64,000 nucleotides of DNA from Sinorhizobium sp. 8-89 (GTDB lineage Bacteria; Pseudomonadota; Alphaproteobacteria; Rhizobiales; Rhizobiaceae), in assembly GCF_030124325.1 (NCBI RefSeq), contig NZ_JASKLR010000002.1, positions 498,528-562,527 on the forward strand, read 5' to 3'. The translations under genes were made by a program, and so were the position numbers. This document shows positions 25,960 through 34,670 of this stretch, piece by piece; position 1 is the first letter of the stretch, and each line of letters begins with the position of its first letter. A model generated the notes under the pieces. It searched no databases. It was not told where the DNA came from and saw only the letters and a list, made by a program, of their open reading frames with translations.

Positions 25960-27279
25960 TCAGCGCAGCGATCTGAACCCAGCCCTGAGTTCCTGGGTAA
26001 AAAGCATCGGCTGTTCCCAGGCGGCGAAGTGGCCGCCTTTCTCCACCCTGTTGTAGTGGATGAGCTTGGGATAGGCCCGCTCGGTCCAGCTCCGCGGCGC
26101 TTCGTACTGCTCGCCGGGGAAGACGCTCACGGCTACCGGGATGGTGACGCCCTTGGTGTTGAAGAAGCCGCCCTTGTATTCCCAATAGAGACGAGATGCG
26201 GAGACGCCCGTGTTCGTCAGCCAATAGAGCGTGATGTTGTCGAGGATCTCGTCACGCGTCAGTTCGCCCGTGGCGCTCGTCGTGCGGGTGAGAGCCGAGG
26301 CGACTGCCGCCGCCGGCTGGCCGTCGGCATCGTTGTGGTCGAGAAGCCAGGCGGCGAGGCCAACGGGTGAATCCGCGATCCCGTAAAGCGTTTGGGGCCG
26401 CGTCGCCATCAGCCTTGCGTAGTCGACCTGCTTGAAGGTCCTGACCAGCTGCCGGTAGGCGCGGTTCTCTTCGTCCGAAAGGCCCGATGGCGCCGGCTCG
26501 CCGGCCAGAAGTGCCTTGTCGACGTCGGCGGGTACGGTCGCAGGCATGTTGGTGTGGATCGCGAGCAGTCCCGCCGGTTTCTGCAAGCCCATCTGGTCGA
26601 CGACAAATGCACCCCAGTCGCCGCCCTGGGCGACGTAGCGGGCATAGCCGAGGCGCTTCATCAGCTCCGCCCAGGCCCGGCCCATGCGCTCGGGACCCCA
26701 GCCGGTCTCCGTCGGCTTGCCGGAGAAACCGTAGCCCGGCATCGACGGGATCACGACGTGGAATGCGTCCGATGCGCTGCCGCCATGGGCTGTGGGATTG
26801 GTGAGCGGCTCGATGAGCTTCAATTGCTCGAAGACGGAGCCCGGCCATCCATGATTGATGACTAGCGGCAACGCACCTTCATGTTTCGAGCGAACGTGGA
26901 TGAAATGAATGTCCAGCCCATCGATCTCGGTGATGAACTGCGGATGGGTGTTCAGCTTCGCTTCGCCCTTGCGCCAATCGTAATCCGTCGCCCAATAGTC
27001 CGCGAGGTCGCGCATCGTCGCGAGCGGCACGCCCTGCGACTGGTCCGTGACAGTCTCCTTTTCGGGCCAGCGCGTGGCGACAATGCGCTGCCGGAGATCG
27101 GCGAGCTTGTCGTCCGGAATGTCGACGCGGAAGGGGCGGATCGCCTCGCCGGCGGCCGCCGCGCGAAGCGTCCGGGGAAACATGCTGATCGCCCCGGCGA
27201 CAGCCGTCGCGGCAAGCAGTTCGCGCCGTGTCGGCGATCCAGACATGATGCCCGTTTGGGCCTTTGCCGTCTTCGTCAT
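25960..27279 (-). CDS. Second epoxide hydrolase, Tat-exported
   Basis: A 439-residue protein. The N-terminus carries a twin-arginine signal (TRRELLAATAVAG) and then the same domain order as the hydrolase at 23532: PFRVDIPDDKLADLRQRI, INHGWPGSVFEQL, QGGDWGAFV and [11 protein letters not shown]. The two are obviously paralogous, but one uses a Tat-like and the other a Sec-like signal. RBS AAGGA precedes the start. Both presumably hydrolyse epoxides outside the cytosol. Confidence 0.88.
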   Translation of the reverse strand: MTKTAKAQTGIMSGSPTRRELLAATAVAGAISMFPRTLRAAAAGEAIRPFRVDIPDDKLADLRQRIVATRWPEKETVTDQSQGVPLATMRDLADYWATDYDWRKGEAKLNTHPQFITEIDGLDIHFIHVRSKHEGALPLVINHGWPGSVFEQLKLIEPLTNPTAHGGSASDAFHVVIPSMPGYGFSGKPTETGWGPERMGRAWAELMKRLGYARYVAQGGDWGAFVVDQMGLQKPAGLLAIHTNMPATVPADVDKALLAGEPAPSGLSDEENRAYRQLVRTFKQVDYARLMATRPQTLYGIADSPVGLAAWLLDHNDADGQPAAAVASALTRTTSATGELTRDEILDNITLYWLTNTGVSASRLYWEYKGGFFNTKGVTIPVAVSVFPGEQYEAPRSWTERAYPKLIHYNRVEKGGHFAAWEQPMLFTQELRAGFRSLR

Positions 27280-27532
27280 TGTCGTTCCTTTCGACCGGCT
27301 GGCGATGCCGAGGCCTGATTGCCCGAACCGCCCGTCGAAGCGCATATCGCGCTCCTAAGGTGTCTCGGATGTTTCGGAATGGGGGGCGCTATGTAAGCGA
27401 TTGCCAGCGAATGCCGGGCGGACACGCTTCGATACGAAGCTCCGAAATTGCCTCAAACCGCCGCGCCAGAATTTTTCGCTCGTCAGTCACATTCCGCCCG
27501 GCTCGTCCGTCATGGGGCATGCCGAATGGCGT

Positions 27533-27560
27533 CAACCCGATGTGACCAACCCGATGTGAC
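27533..27560. repeat. 14-bp exact tandem repeat before the AhpD-like gene
   Basis: CAACCCGATGTGAC occurs twice in succession, ending 11 bases before the start codon and overlapping the ribosome-site region (AGGAG). It may be a binding site or a slipped duplication. Confidence 0.6.
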
Positions 27561-27571
27561 AGGAGATCTCG

Positions 27572-28030
27572 ATGAATAAAGCCCGAATGAAAAATCCCGG
27601 CGCGCTCGTGCCCGGCGCCGTGCAGGCAATCCAGGCCCTGATAGCGGCCGTCCAGAAGGCGGGCGTCCCGCCAAAGGTGTTTCACCTCGCGCATCTGCGC
27701 GCGAGCCAGATCAATGGCTGCAGCTTCTGCGTCGACGGCGGTGTGAAGCATGCGAAGCAGGACGGCGAAACCGATGAGAGGCTCCATGCCGTCGCGGCCT
27801 GGCGCGAGATGCCGTATTTCTCGGATACCGAACGAGCGGCGCTCGCGCTCGCCGAAGCCGTGACGCGCCTTGACGACCGGGACGATCCGGTTCCCGATCC
27901 CGTCTGGAACGACGCTGCCGCGCACTACGACGAAAAGCAGCTTGCGGGGCTGGTGATCTGGGTCGCGATGGTCAACCTGTTCAACCGGATCAACGTCCCG
28001 ACCCGTCAACCGGCCGGCCAGGCCTGGTAG
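27572..28030 (+). CDS. AhpD/carboxymuconolactone decarboxylase-family protein
   Basis: A 152-residue protein with the AhpD-like core HLAHLRASQINGCSFCVDGG, whose CxxC is the redox-active pair of alkylhydroperoxidase D proteins. The C-terminal half ends VIWVAMVNLFNRINVP, the expected helix. Such proteins reduce peroxides with a thiol partner or act on lactones. AGGAG precedes the ATG. It stands opposite the epoxide hydrolase block and likely serves the same stress response. Confidence 0.82.
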   Translation: MNKARMKNPGALVPGAVQAIQALIAAVQKAGVPPKVFHLAHLRASQINGCSFCVDGGVKHAKQDGETDERLHAVAAWREMPYFSDTERAALALAEAVTRLDDRDDPVPDPVWNDAAAHYDEKQLAGLVIWVAMVNLFNRINVPTRQPAGQAW

Positions 28031-28051
28031 ATCTGCACGCGGCGACAGCCT

Positions 28052-28092
28052 TAAGCACCGTGCGTCCAATCGGACGCGCGGCGCTTGAAGTC
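28052..28092. repeat. Family A RIME-like half copy
   Basis: Only the head of the element is present: GCACCGTGCGTCC, spacer, GGACGCGCGGCGCTTGAAGT. Confidence 0.5.
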
Positions 28093-28284
28093 CTTGGGCT
28101 GAAAAGACCCTTCCGCGCCACGGACCTGGGCGCGGATCACGTTCTGTGACGAGCACAAGCGCTGCCACCGCGGGCCTCAAGCTTGCGGGCGCAGCGGTAG
28201 TGGTGATGACTTGGGCGTCGGCGCTGTCGCTGCGATCCGGAATTCAGCCGTGTACAATGGTGGTCACATTGACGGGAGGCGACC

Positions 28285-28788
28285 ATGCGCATTCGCAGTT
28301 TGACTGTCCTGATGACGCTGCTTGCGGGCACCTGTTCATTTGCGCAGGCTCAACAGGCAAAGCCGATGCCGATCGAGGTGTTTCCGTTCGAACTGGAGGA
28401 CAAGAGCGCCGGGGCAGGAATAATTCCCCCGGACGAACACGACCGGCGCTATCTGTCCGAGTCCGAGCAAGTTGCGAAGGACATGCTCTCGAAGTCCGGG
28501 CGCTTTACCGTCATCGATGCACCGAAAAGGGACGACCAGGTGGCGCCGCACGGGTTGCGCAACTGCGGGGGCTGTGAGGGCAAGATCGCCAGGGAGCACG
28601 GCGCGTCTCTTGCCTTGCTGGGCGTCGTAACGCGCGTCAACCGAACAGAGCACACCATGTTCATTCGCATCCTTGACGCTGAAACCGGGAAACCTGTTTC
28701 GCAGGGCTTCACCAATCTTCGCATGGGTGCGAACCACGCATGGCCCCGCTCTGCGAAATGGCTGATGACAAACAGAATTCTGCCGTAG
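28285..28788 (+). CDS. DUF2380-like exported protein
   Basis: A 167-residue protein with a Sec signal peptide (LTVLMTLLAGTCSFAQAQ). The mature part matches DUF2380/DUF3280: IEVFPFELEDKSAGAG, SEQVAKDMLSKSGRFTVID, a CGGC motif, then GVVTRVNRTEHTMFIRILDAETG. Family members occur in rhizobia and methylotrophs and have no defined role. The GGAGG ribosome site is well placed. The CxxC could bind a metal or form a disulfide. Confidence 0.75.
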   Translation: MRIRSLTVLMTLLAGTCSFAQAQQAKPMPIEVFPFELEDKSAGAGIIPPDEHDRRYLSESEQVAKDMLSKSGRFTVIDAPKRDDQVAPHGLRNCGGCEGKIAREHGASLALLGVVTRVNRTEHTMFIRILDAETGKPVSQGFTNLRMGANHAWPRSAKWLMTNRILP

Positions 28789-28862
28789 GGGCAGCTGTCA
28801 GATCAGATCATTTCATTGTTTCGTTGGCTGCGGCTGCTGCACCTGAAGATGCAGCACAAGTG

Positions 28863-29063
28863 CTAGATCGACCCTTGCGCATCCGAAAAGACGCGCGGCG
28901 TTGTCGGTATCCTGACCGGATCGAACGTTTTCAGCACCTCCGGACGGAGGCCGAGGCGCCTTGCCGCGACACCAATCTCTTCCAGCTCGGCCGCCTTCGA
29001 AGCCTGATCGAGTTGGCGGCGAATTTCCGCCTTCGAGGCAATCGTTTTCAATGGCTCAGTCAT
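28863..29063 (-). CDS. Short hypothetical protein (66 residues)
   Basis: A charged, helical protein (MTEPLKTIASKAEIRRQLDQASKAAELEEIG...) with no known domain. GGAG lies 7 bases before the ATG. The coding pattern looks real, but the function cannot be given. A family A repeat (29070-29122) covers its promoter region. Confidence 0.5.
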   Translation of the reverse strand: MTEPLKTIASKAEIRRQLDQASKAAELEEIGVAARRLGLRPEVLKTFDPVRIPTTPRVFSDAQGSI

Positions 29064-29069
29064 TTGTCC

Positions 29070-29122
29070 GCTCCGAATTGAGGATAAAACATGCAGCAAC
29101 TGCAGCGTCCTTGGCGCGTCGA
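29070..29122. repeat. Family A RIME-like partial copy
   Basis: GAATTGAGGATAAAACATGCAGCAACTGCAGCGTCCTTGGCGCG matches the tail half of the element (AAAACATGCAGCA, then CTGCAGCGTCC). Confidence 0.55.
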
Positions 29123-29143
29123 TGGCCGCGGCCGCTGTCGTCT

Positions 29144-29593
29144 TCAATGCGGGTGAGCCGCGGTTTCAGGCACGGTGAACGCCACCGTTTCTCCGGTGAA
29201 GACCTTGTGCTCGGGGCTCGCCAGTTCGATCCGCACCTTGTGCTCGCCGGGCGGCAGCCCGACCACGACCACCGTGCTGGTGTCGCCGGTTTCCGCCCAG
29301 CGCCAGGGCGAGTCATCGACCGTCACATGCAGATGCCCGACCCGTGGAGATACGCTGCTGGCGCCCGCCCCGAACACCGATAGGATGCGGAAGTTCTCGG
29401 TCCGGTACGGGATGAGCACGGCGCCACGCGCGAGCGCCCCGGCAAGCGGCGGCTCCACGATCAGCTTCGGCGGCGGCTCGTTCTTGATGGGAAAGAACAC
29501 CGGCGCCGGGCGGCCCTCCCCCGTGCCTTCTGCGAAAGCGCTCGTGGCGAGCACGGCGGCAGCGGCGACTGCCGCAAGCGTCCTGATGAGCAT
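29144..29593 (-). CDS. DUF6130-like exported protein
   Basis: A 149-residue protein with a signal peptide (RTLAAVAAAAVLATSAFA). The mature part contains VGHLHVTVDDSPWRWAETGD and LPPGEHKVRIELASPEHKVFTGETVAF, matching DUF6130, a small beta-rich domain of unknown activity. A copper- or metal-binding role is sometimes supposed for the HLHV motif, without proof. Confidence 0.75.
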   Translation of the reverse strand: MLIRTLAAVAAAAVLATSAFAEGTGEGRPAPVFFPIKNEPPPKLIVEPPLAGALARGAVLIPYRTENFRILSVFGAGASSVSPRVGHLHVTVDDSPWRWAETGDTSTVVVVGLPPGEHKVRIELASPEHKVFTGETVAFTVPETAAHPH

Positions 29594-29739
29594 GGTCGTG
29601 AACCTCTTCCGTGACGTGATGACTTACGGTCACAAAAGACGGCCGATATGTATCTCCATTGTTTTGGCGTCCGGCCAATTTGAAAGCCTGTGTAGCGGCC
29701 GGCTGTTTGGACATAGTGGGATACAGAGCATCGGACCGC

Positions 29740-30246
29740 TCAACGCAGCTTGGCCATGACGTATGAAATGCTCTCATCCAGCGAGAGCGAGGACGTGTCG
29801 AGTATTTCGCAGCGGCTCCTCCTGGCCTCGCACCGCAAATATCGCGCCCAGTTCATCATATCTTCGGTCGCGAGTTCAGCTTGCTCCCGGTCGACCGTCA
29901 GGCGCTTCGATCTGGTTTCATCATCGCAGTCCACGAGAACAGGCAGATAACTGAAACCACCGGCGGCGGACGCTCCGTCTGCGAGAAAGGAAACGCGTGT
30001 CTGGCCTTCGAACAGCACTCTGCCTCCGGATTTGACGGGTTGCGCAAGCTTTATCATCCACGCGATGGTCATGGCGCGCTGCCAGCCCTCGGCTGACCCG
30101 TACTCGGCGATCATCTGCTCGACCGATGGCACGCCGACTCGATCGAAATAGAACACGTCGACACTCTCGGCATGGCGATCCTGGATCGCCCGAGCGATCG
30201 TCGTTTTTCCCGACCCTGAAGCGCCAATCAGAATGACTAAAGGCAT
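29740..30246 (-). CDS. P-loop NTPase/kinase-like protein
   Basis: A 168-residue protein starting LVILIGASGSGKTTIARAIQ, a Walker A kinase-like loop. Later YFDRVGVPS and FEGQTRVSFL are plausible substrate regions and LVDCDDETRSKRL a Walker-like lid, as in adenylate/shikimate-kinase-type proteins. The ATG at 30246 was chosen since the P-loop starts there. Substrate unknown; it could phosphorylate a nucleotide or a small metabolite. Confidence 0.72.
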   Translation of the reverse strand: MPLVILIGASGSGKTTIARAIQDRHAESVDVFYFDRVGVPSVEQMIAEYGSAEGWQRAMTIAWMIKLAQPVKSGGRVLFEGQTRVSFLADGASAAGGFSYLPVLVDCDDETRSKRLTVDREQAELATEDMMNWARYLRCEARRSRCEILDTSSLSLDESISYVMAKLR

Positions 30247-30514
30247 GGCTCTCCTTATACGAAAAGGCCGGCCGAGCGAGCTTCGGCCGATCTCCATGAT
30301 CCGCAACGGAGTGGAGAGCGGCAGTTGGGCCCATCCCGGAGTCAAAGAGAGCGCGGCTTCAACCCACAACCCCGACCTGGACGCGGGTCTGCAATCGAAA
30401 GATTAAACGGCATCATAGTTCTTGACGATCCGTGCCTCCGACGTCGCCTCCATGCGAACAGAGGTATATTATGAGCTTCCCTGGGGCATAATAACAATCA
30501 GGAGGAGGAAAGCC

Positions 30515-30964
30515 ATGTTCACGACACGTGTCGGTTGGCGAATTGCGCTCGCAGCATGCTCCATCTCTATGGCGTCGATGGAGGTTCGTGCCGGTCCCCT
30601 TGAAGACGATGTCAAGGCCGCCTACACGGCTTGGGACGAGGCCTTCGGAAAGGGGGACGCCAAGGCGGTTTCCGCCTTCTATACCGAGGACGCGCTCCTT
30701 CTTCCCCCCAGTCATGACGTGATCGAAGGACCCTCCGGCGTCGAAAAGTTTTTCAGCGGCATATTCGGCATGGGCGCCACCGGTCACAAACTCGAAGTGA
30801 TCAGGGCGGACGGCGACGAGAAATTGATCTACGGCGCAGCAAAATGGTCGGCCAAGGGCAAGGATGCTCAGGGTAAAGACCAGCCGTGGGGCGGAGTTGC
30901 CACGCATGTTTTCGAGCGGCAGGCCGATGGCAGTTTGAAAATCAAGCTGCATACGTTCAATTGA
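30515..30964 (+). CDS. SnoaL/NTF2-like exported protein
   Basis: A 149-residue protein with a weak signal peptide (ALAACSISMASMEVRAG). The core AAYTAWDEAFGKGDAKAVSAFYTEDALLLPPSHDVIEGPSGVEKFF is the DUF4440/SnoaL fold used by small dehydratases and stress proteins. GGAGGAGG precedes the ATG. No partner gene indicates its substrate. A family A hairpin follows it. Confidence 0.75.
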   Translation: MFTTRVGWRIALAACSISMASMEVRAGPLEDDVKAAYTAWDEAFGKGDAKAVSAFYTEDALLLPPSHDVIEGPSGVEKFFSGIFGMGATGHKLEVIRADGDEKLIYGAAKWSAKGKDAQGKDQPWGGVATHVFERQADGSLKIKLHTFN

Positions 30965-30990
30965 CGTTCAGCTCAGCGGCTAGCAAACAA

Positions 30991-31086
30991 AGCGCCGTGC
31001 GTCTCCTCAGACGCACGGCGCTGTAGCACTTCGAACTGCTGCATCATTTTTGTCCTTGAATCGGCTGCGATTCAAGGAGGCCTGCA
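30991..31086. repeat. Family A RIME-like element, long copy with terminator-like hairpin
   Basis: Begins with a 14-bp perfect stem (AGCGCCGTGCGTCT/AGACGCACGGCGCT, 30991-31022, 4-base loop), then GTAGCACTTCGAACTGCTGCATC and the GAATCGGCTGCGATTC palindrome. Lies 27 bases after the SnoaL-like gene and could end its transcript. Confidence 0.7.
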
Positions 31087-31137
31087 GTCGGGCCTGCGTT
31101 GCCACACGGCCCCTTCCCTCCTTATACTCCTGCCGCC

Positions 31138-32103
31138 ATGTACAAGACGTTCGTCGCAGCGCGGGAGAACCGGCCCGGGGAAGCTTGGCTGTCCCGGTTC
31201 ACCGCCGGCCGGGCCGAGGCCGAGAAATGGTATTTCGGCCGCGCCGTGGCATCGATCCCGAACGCCCGGGACTGTCGCGCCGCCCTGTGGCAGCACATGC
31301 CCGAGCTGATCCCTTACTATGACGACGCCTGCGGCCTCGTCGGAGATGACGAGGTCGCTCACCGGGTGCTGAGCCATTACCGCCCGGCGCCGGAGCGCTA
31401 TGGCTGCAGCCAGGCCGTCTGGCTGGGAGAAGAAGGCCCGGCGCTCATCCGCAACTTCGACTATCCGCCCGACATCGTCTCCGAGCGCTTCGAGATGACC
31501 GCGTGGTCGGGCCTGAGGGTGATTGCGAAGGCGCAGCGCCCTTGGGGAGGATGCCTGGACGGGATGAACGAGGAAGGGCTGGTCGCCAGCGTGACTTTGG
31601 GCGGAAGCCGCGCCCAGGGCGTCGGCTTCTCGATCATTCTCGTCATCCGCTACGTGCTCGAGACCTGCCGACAGGTGCGCGAGGCGGTGGCGGCCCTATG
31701 CCGGATACCCGTGGCGCTGCCGCAGAACGTGACCGTGCTCGACCGCTCCGGCCACTATGCCACCCTGCTCCTCGGCCCGGGCCAGCGACCAACCGTCTCG
31801 CGCCTCAAGGCATGCACGAACCATCAGCGGACCGGAAGACCCTCGTCGTCTTCGCTGGCGCGGCAGCTCGCGGTTTTGCAAGCGCTGGAGGATCCTTCCA
31901 TGTCGCTTTCGACGCTGACCGACCGTTTTCTCGAGCCGCCGCTTTATTCCGCGCGCGGCCCTTCCCCAACGCTCTACACGGCCGTTTACCGGCCCGCCGA
32001 AGGCCGGGTGGACTACATCTGGCCGGGAAAACGCTGGTCCCAGGGCTTCGACAGCTTTGGAACGGGCGAATACACGCACCACTACGGCGAACGCGTTGTT
32101 TGA
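31138..32103 (+). CDS. C45 peptidase/acyltransferase-like Ntn hydrolase
   Basis: A 321-residue protein. The N-terminal nucleophile region reads YGCSQAVWLGEEGPALIRNFDYPPD, as in the C45 family (isopenicillin acyltransferase/acid ceramidase-like), where autocleavage exposes the Cys after Gly. GCLDGMNEEGLVASVTLGG and ALPQNVTVLDRSG are further family segments. The enzyme hydrolyses or transfers an acyl-amide. No secretion signal is seen. No strong ribosome site precedes the ATG at 31138; a start 39 bases earlier is possible. Confidence 0.8.
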   Translation: MYKTFVAARENRPGEAWLSRFTAGRAEAEKWYFGRAVASIPNARDCRAALWQHMPELIPYYDDACGLVGDDEVAHRVLSHYRPAPERYGCSQAVWLGEEGPALIRNFDYPPDIVSERFEMTAWSGLRVIAKAQRPWGGCLDGMNEEGLVASVTLGGSRAQGVGFSIILVIRYVLETCRQVREAVAALCRIPVALPQNVTVLDRSGHYATLLLGPGQRPTVSRLKACTNHQRTGRPSSSSLARQLAVLQALEDPSMSLSTLTDRFLEPPLYSARGPSPTLYTAVYRPAEGRVDYIWPGKRWSQGFDSFGTGEYTHHYGERVV

Positions 32104-32188
32104 GCGGCCTGATGCCTGGGATGGATCATCGGCACCCTCGGGATGCCTCGCCATGGCGACGCCCTCCCCCATCCAACCGGCGGGCCTG

Positions 32189-32956
32189 TCACAGCATCGC
32201 AACCACCCGCGCGCTGAGGTCGCCGGCCACGCGCCGGGCTTCCTGCCGGCGAGGCCGCCAATCATCGCGCGTTACGCCGAGATAGGCCTCCCGGGCATGG
32301 GCGACCAGCATTGCCGACTCGGCAGGCAAGCGAGACATGGCCCATTCGCCCGCCACGTCCTTCGGCACGAACTGCCCCGTCGCCAAGGTCCTCCACATGC
32401 GTGCGAGCGTCAGAAGGACGTTGCGTTCGTCCCCCTCGAGTGAAGAGATGAGCGCCGGAAGCGCGTCGCCAATGGCGCGGCGTATGTCCGTTTCGGGAAC
32501 GATCGGCAGGAGTTCGGCCGGATCGCGGCCGATGAGGGACCGGGCTTCGTGCCGGGCTTGTGCCAGCAACAGCGTATATTCGGGATCGGATGCCGGCGCC
32601 GGCACCTCCCCTGCCTCGAAAGCTTCGCGCAGCCATTCGCCATAGATGAACTCGCTGCGCGCCGGGTAGGCCGATGCCTCGAGGTCGGCGCGGTGGAAGA
32701 CAATCAGCTCAAGCGGGCGGGAAGCGCCGCCGGGACGCCCCGAGATCTTCATCAGCTCGCCCAAGAGCTCCGCGCGCGCCGCATGCGTCGTCGGCCGGTC
32801 GATGACCACGAGCACGTCCACGTCGCTGTCCGGGCGCAGCCCTCCGGACACCGCCGAGCCATGGAGGTACGCCGCCACCAGCGAATCTCCGAAAGCGTGC
32901 CAGATAACGGGCAACGCCTGCCGCGCCTCGACGGGAACACCGGACGCTTCATGCAT
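32189..32956 (-). CDS. AadA-like aminoglycoside/nucleotide transferase
   Basis: A 255-residue protein. The nucleotidyltransferase signature YLHGSAVSGGLRPDSDVDVLVV (GS...DxD) appears at about residue 30, and the C-terminal half matches the ANT(3'')(9) helical domain (RNVLLTLARMWRTLATG). AadA enzymes add AMP to streptomycin or spectinomycin. The ATG at 32956 was preferred; a GTG six codons upstream is possible. It is chromosomal-type, with no integron attC site near it, so acquired resistance is not indicated. Substrate uncertain. Confidence 0.82.
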   Translation of the reverse strand: MHEASGVPVEARQALPVIWHAFGDSLVAAYLHGSAVSGGLRPDSDVDVLVVIDRPTTHAARAELLGELMKISGRPGGASRPLELIVFHRADLEASAYPARSEFIYGEWLREAFEAGEVPAPASDPEYTLLLAQARHEARSLIGRDPAELLPIVPETDIRRAIGDALPALISSLEGDERNVLLTLARMWRTLATGQFVPKDVAGEWAMSRLPAESAMLVAHAREAYLGVTRDDWRPRRQEARRVAGDLSARVVAML

Positions 32957-32979
32957 CGCCACAGGTCTCGCCACGAGCG

Positions 32980-33195
32980 CTACCAGTTGCCGGGATCTGC
33001 CGTGTGATCGACACTGGCAAACTCATCTGCCTTTTCCCGGTCCAGCGTCAGATCGGTTGCAACCTTCGTCTCGTCCGCGACCGAATAATTGAGAGGTGCC
33101 GGCTCCTTGGTCAGTTGCTGATACATGAGCAAGGCAGCCTCCTCGGCGGTGTCGGCCTCGAACTCTTCCGTGACGATGACTGTGAATTTGTGCAT
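32980..33195 (-). CDS. Small hypothetical protein (71 residues)
   Basis: A short acidic protein (MHKFTVIVTEEFEADTAEEAALLMYQQL...VATDLTLDREKADEFAS). No known domain, but the pattern resembles small conserved rhizobial proteins. It lies 24 bases upstream of the AadA-like gene on the same strand and may be co-transcribed. Longer upstream reading lacks similarity. Confidence 0.55.
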   Translation of the reverse strand: MHKFTVIVTEEFEADTAEEAALLMYQQLTKEPAPLNYSVADETKVATDLTLDREKADEFASVDHTADPGNW

Positions 33196-33213
33196 GGCCT
33201 TGACCTCGTCTGT

Positions 33214-33267
33214 GCTGCTGCACGATCTTGCCTCAAATCGATTCCGATTTAAGCAATCATGCAGCAG
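33214..33267. repeat. Family A RIME-like copy
   Basis: TGCTGCACGATCTTGCC, the TCAAATCGATTCCGATTTAAG palindrome, then AATCATGCAGCAG. It precedes the 71-residue protein's start. Confidence 0.6.
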
Positions 33268-33290
33268 TGCCCTTCCCACGGAACCGATCC

Positions 33291-33395
33291 GCAGCGCCGT
33301 GCGTCTTTACGGACGCACAAAGGCCGCTGCAGCACTTTTGACTTGCTGCATGTTTTTGTCCTTGAATCGGCTTCGATTCAAGCAAACATGCAGTA
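33291..33395. repeat. Family A RIME-like element, full copy
   Basis: CAGCGCCGTGCGTCTTTACGGACGCAC, AAAGGCCGCTGCAGCAC, CTTGCTGCATGTTTTTGTC, the TTGAATCGGCTTCGATTCAAG palindrome, ACATGCAGTAAG. The cyclase gene begins about 100 bases further on. Confidence 0.72.
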
Positions 33396-33498
33396 AGGTT
33401 AGCTTGCGCGCAATCCAAGGTGGCACGGGCCCGTTTCGCAAGCGCTCCGCCGCTCTTTCTCCTGCCACCCGGCGGAACCGAAGCAAGGACGAACCATC

Positions 33499-34578
33499 AT
33501 GTCCGAAACCCGCCGCAAGCTGACGACGATCTTCTCCGCCGACGTGCAGGATTATTCGCGCCTGATGGGGGCGGACGAGGAAGGCACGCTCGCGACGCTG
33601 AAGCGCTACCGCGACGCCATGGCGCGGCTGATCGAGGCGCATGACGGACGCGTCGTCAACACCTGGGGCGACGGGCTGATCGCCGAATTCCCGAGCGTGG
33701 TCGAGGCGGTGCGCGCCGCCGTCGACGTCCAGAATGAGCTTGCGGGCCTCAACGCCGAGCGCCCCAGCGAGACGCAGATGCTCTTTCGCATCGGCATCAA
33801 CCTCGGCGACGTGATCGCCGAGGGCGACGACCTCTATGGCGACGGCGTCAACATCGCCGCCCGCCTGCAGGCGACCGCGCCGGCCGGCGGCATCGTCATC
33901 TCCAACACCGTCTACGATCAGGTGCGCAACAAGGTCGCCGTCGGCTTCGATTTCCTCGGCCAGCTCGAGGTGAAGAACATCGATGGCGGCGTGCCGAGCT
34001 ATGCGGTGCGGATCGGCGCCCGGGAGAGCAGCGCCCGAGAGAGCGGCACCCGGCATGACCGGGCAGCATCGGCAGAGCCTGTCCGCACCCGGGACCGGCA
34101 ACCTCCTCCCGATGCGGCCCGACCGCAGGCGCCCACCGCCGCCGGCGCGGCGCGTCAAGACGGGACGGCAGCGGAGCCCGCAGGCAACTGGGGCCGGCAA
34201 GCCGCTGCCGGAACGGCACCGTCCCAAGCGCCCGCCGGAGCAAGCGCCGCCGCATCGCCGCGCAACCGCAAACTCGCCGTCGTCGCCGTGATCGCCGCCG
34301 GCCTCGTCGCGATAAACCTCCTCACCTGGGAAGGCGTCCTCTGGTCCGTCTGGCCATTGCTCGGCCTGTCGATCTTCTCCGCCGTCGTCTGGCTCAGGCG
34401 GAGGACAGACATCGATCCCGTCCTCGGCCTCCTCGCCATCGCCGCCATCACGGTCCTCATGGTCAACCTCTTCTCCTTCGAGGGAACCTTCTGGGCCGTC
34501 TGGCCGCTCCTCGGCCTCACCCTTGCCGCCGCGCTCCGCTGGGTCATGCGCCGCGAGAAGCCGCGCTCACGCGGGTAA
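33499..34578 (+). CDS. Class III adenylate/guanylate cyclase with C-terminal membrane domain
   Basis: A 359-residue protein. The class III catalytic domain covers about residues 1-165: KLTTIFSADVQDYSRLM (first metal Asp), NTWGDGLIAEF (second metal Asp) and GVNIAARLQ (Asn/Arg that stabilise the transition state). A 90-residue Ala/Arg/Pro-rich linker (about 175-265) follows, then four hydrophobic segments to the C-terminus. The order, cyclase first and membrane helices last, is common among rhizobial cyclases. It would make cAMP (or cGMP). No sensor domain other than the membrane part is visible. Confidence 0.85.
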   Translation: MSETRRKLTTIFSADVQDYSRLMGADEEGTLATLKRYRDAMARLIEAHDGRVVNTWGDGLIAEFPSVVEAVRAAVDVQNELAGLNAERPSETQMLFRIGINLGDVIAEGDDLYGDGVNIAARLQATAPAGGIVISNTVYDQVRNKVAVGFDFLGQLEVKNIDGGVPSYAVRIGARESSARESGTRHDRAASAEPVRTRDRQPPPDAARPQAPTAAGAARQDGTAAEPAGNWGRQAAAGTAPSQAPAGASAAASPRNRKLAVVAVIAAGLVAINLLTWEGVLWSVWPLLGLSIFSAVVWLRRRTDIDPVLGLLAIAAITVLMVNLFSFEGTFWAVWPLLGLTLAAALRWVMRREKPRSRG

Positions 34579-34670
34579 CGCGGGTGGCGGTCCGCCCCTT
34601 GCTGCAGAAGCGGCGGGCCATTCGCTCCGCCTTTCCGGCGAGGCTTTCCGCGCCGCCGACTTGGTCCGTT

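Noticed and set aside
28146..28577. 143-codon plus-strand frame overlapping the DUF2380 gene
   Set aside because: The exported DUF2380 protein in the other frame has a signal peptide and strong ribosome site.
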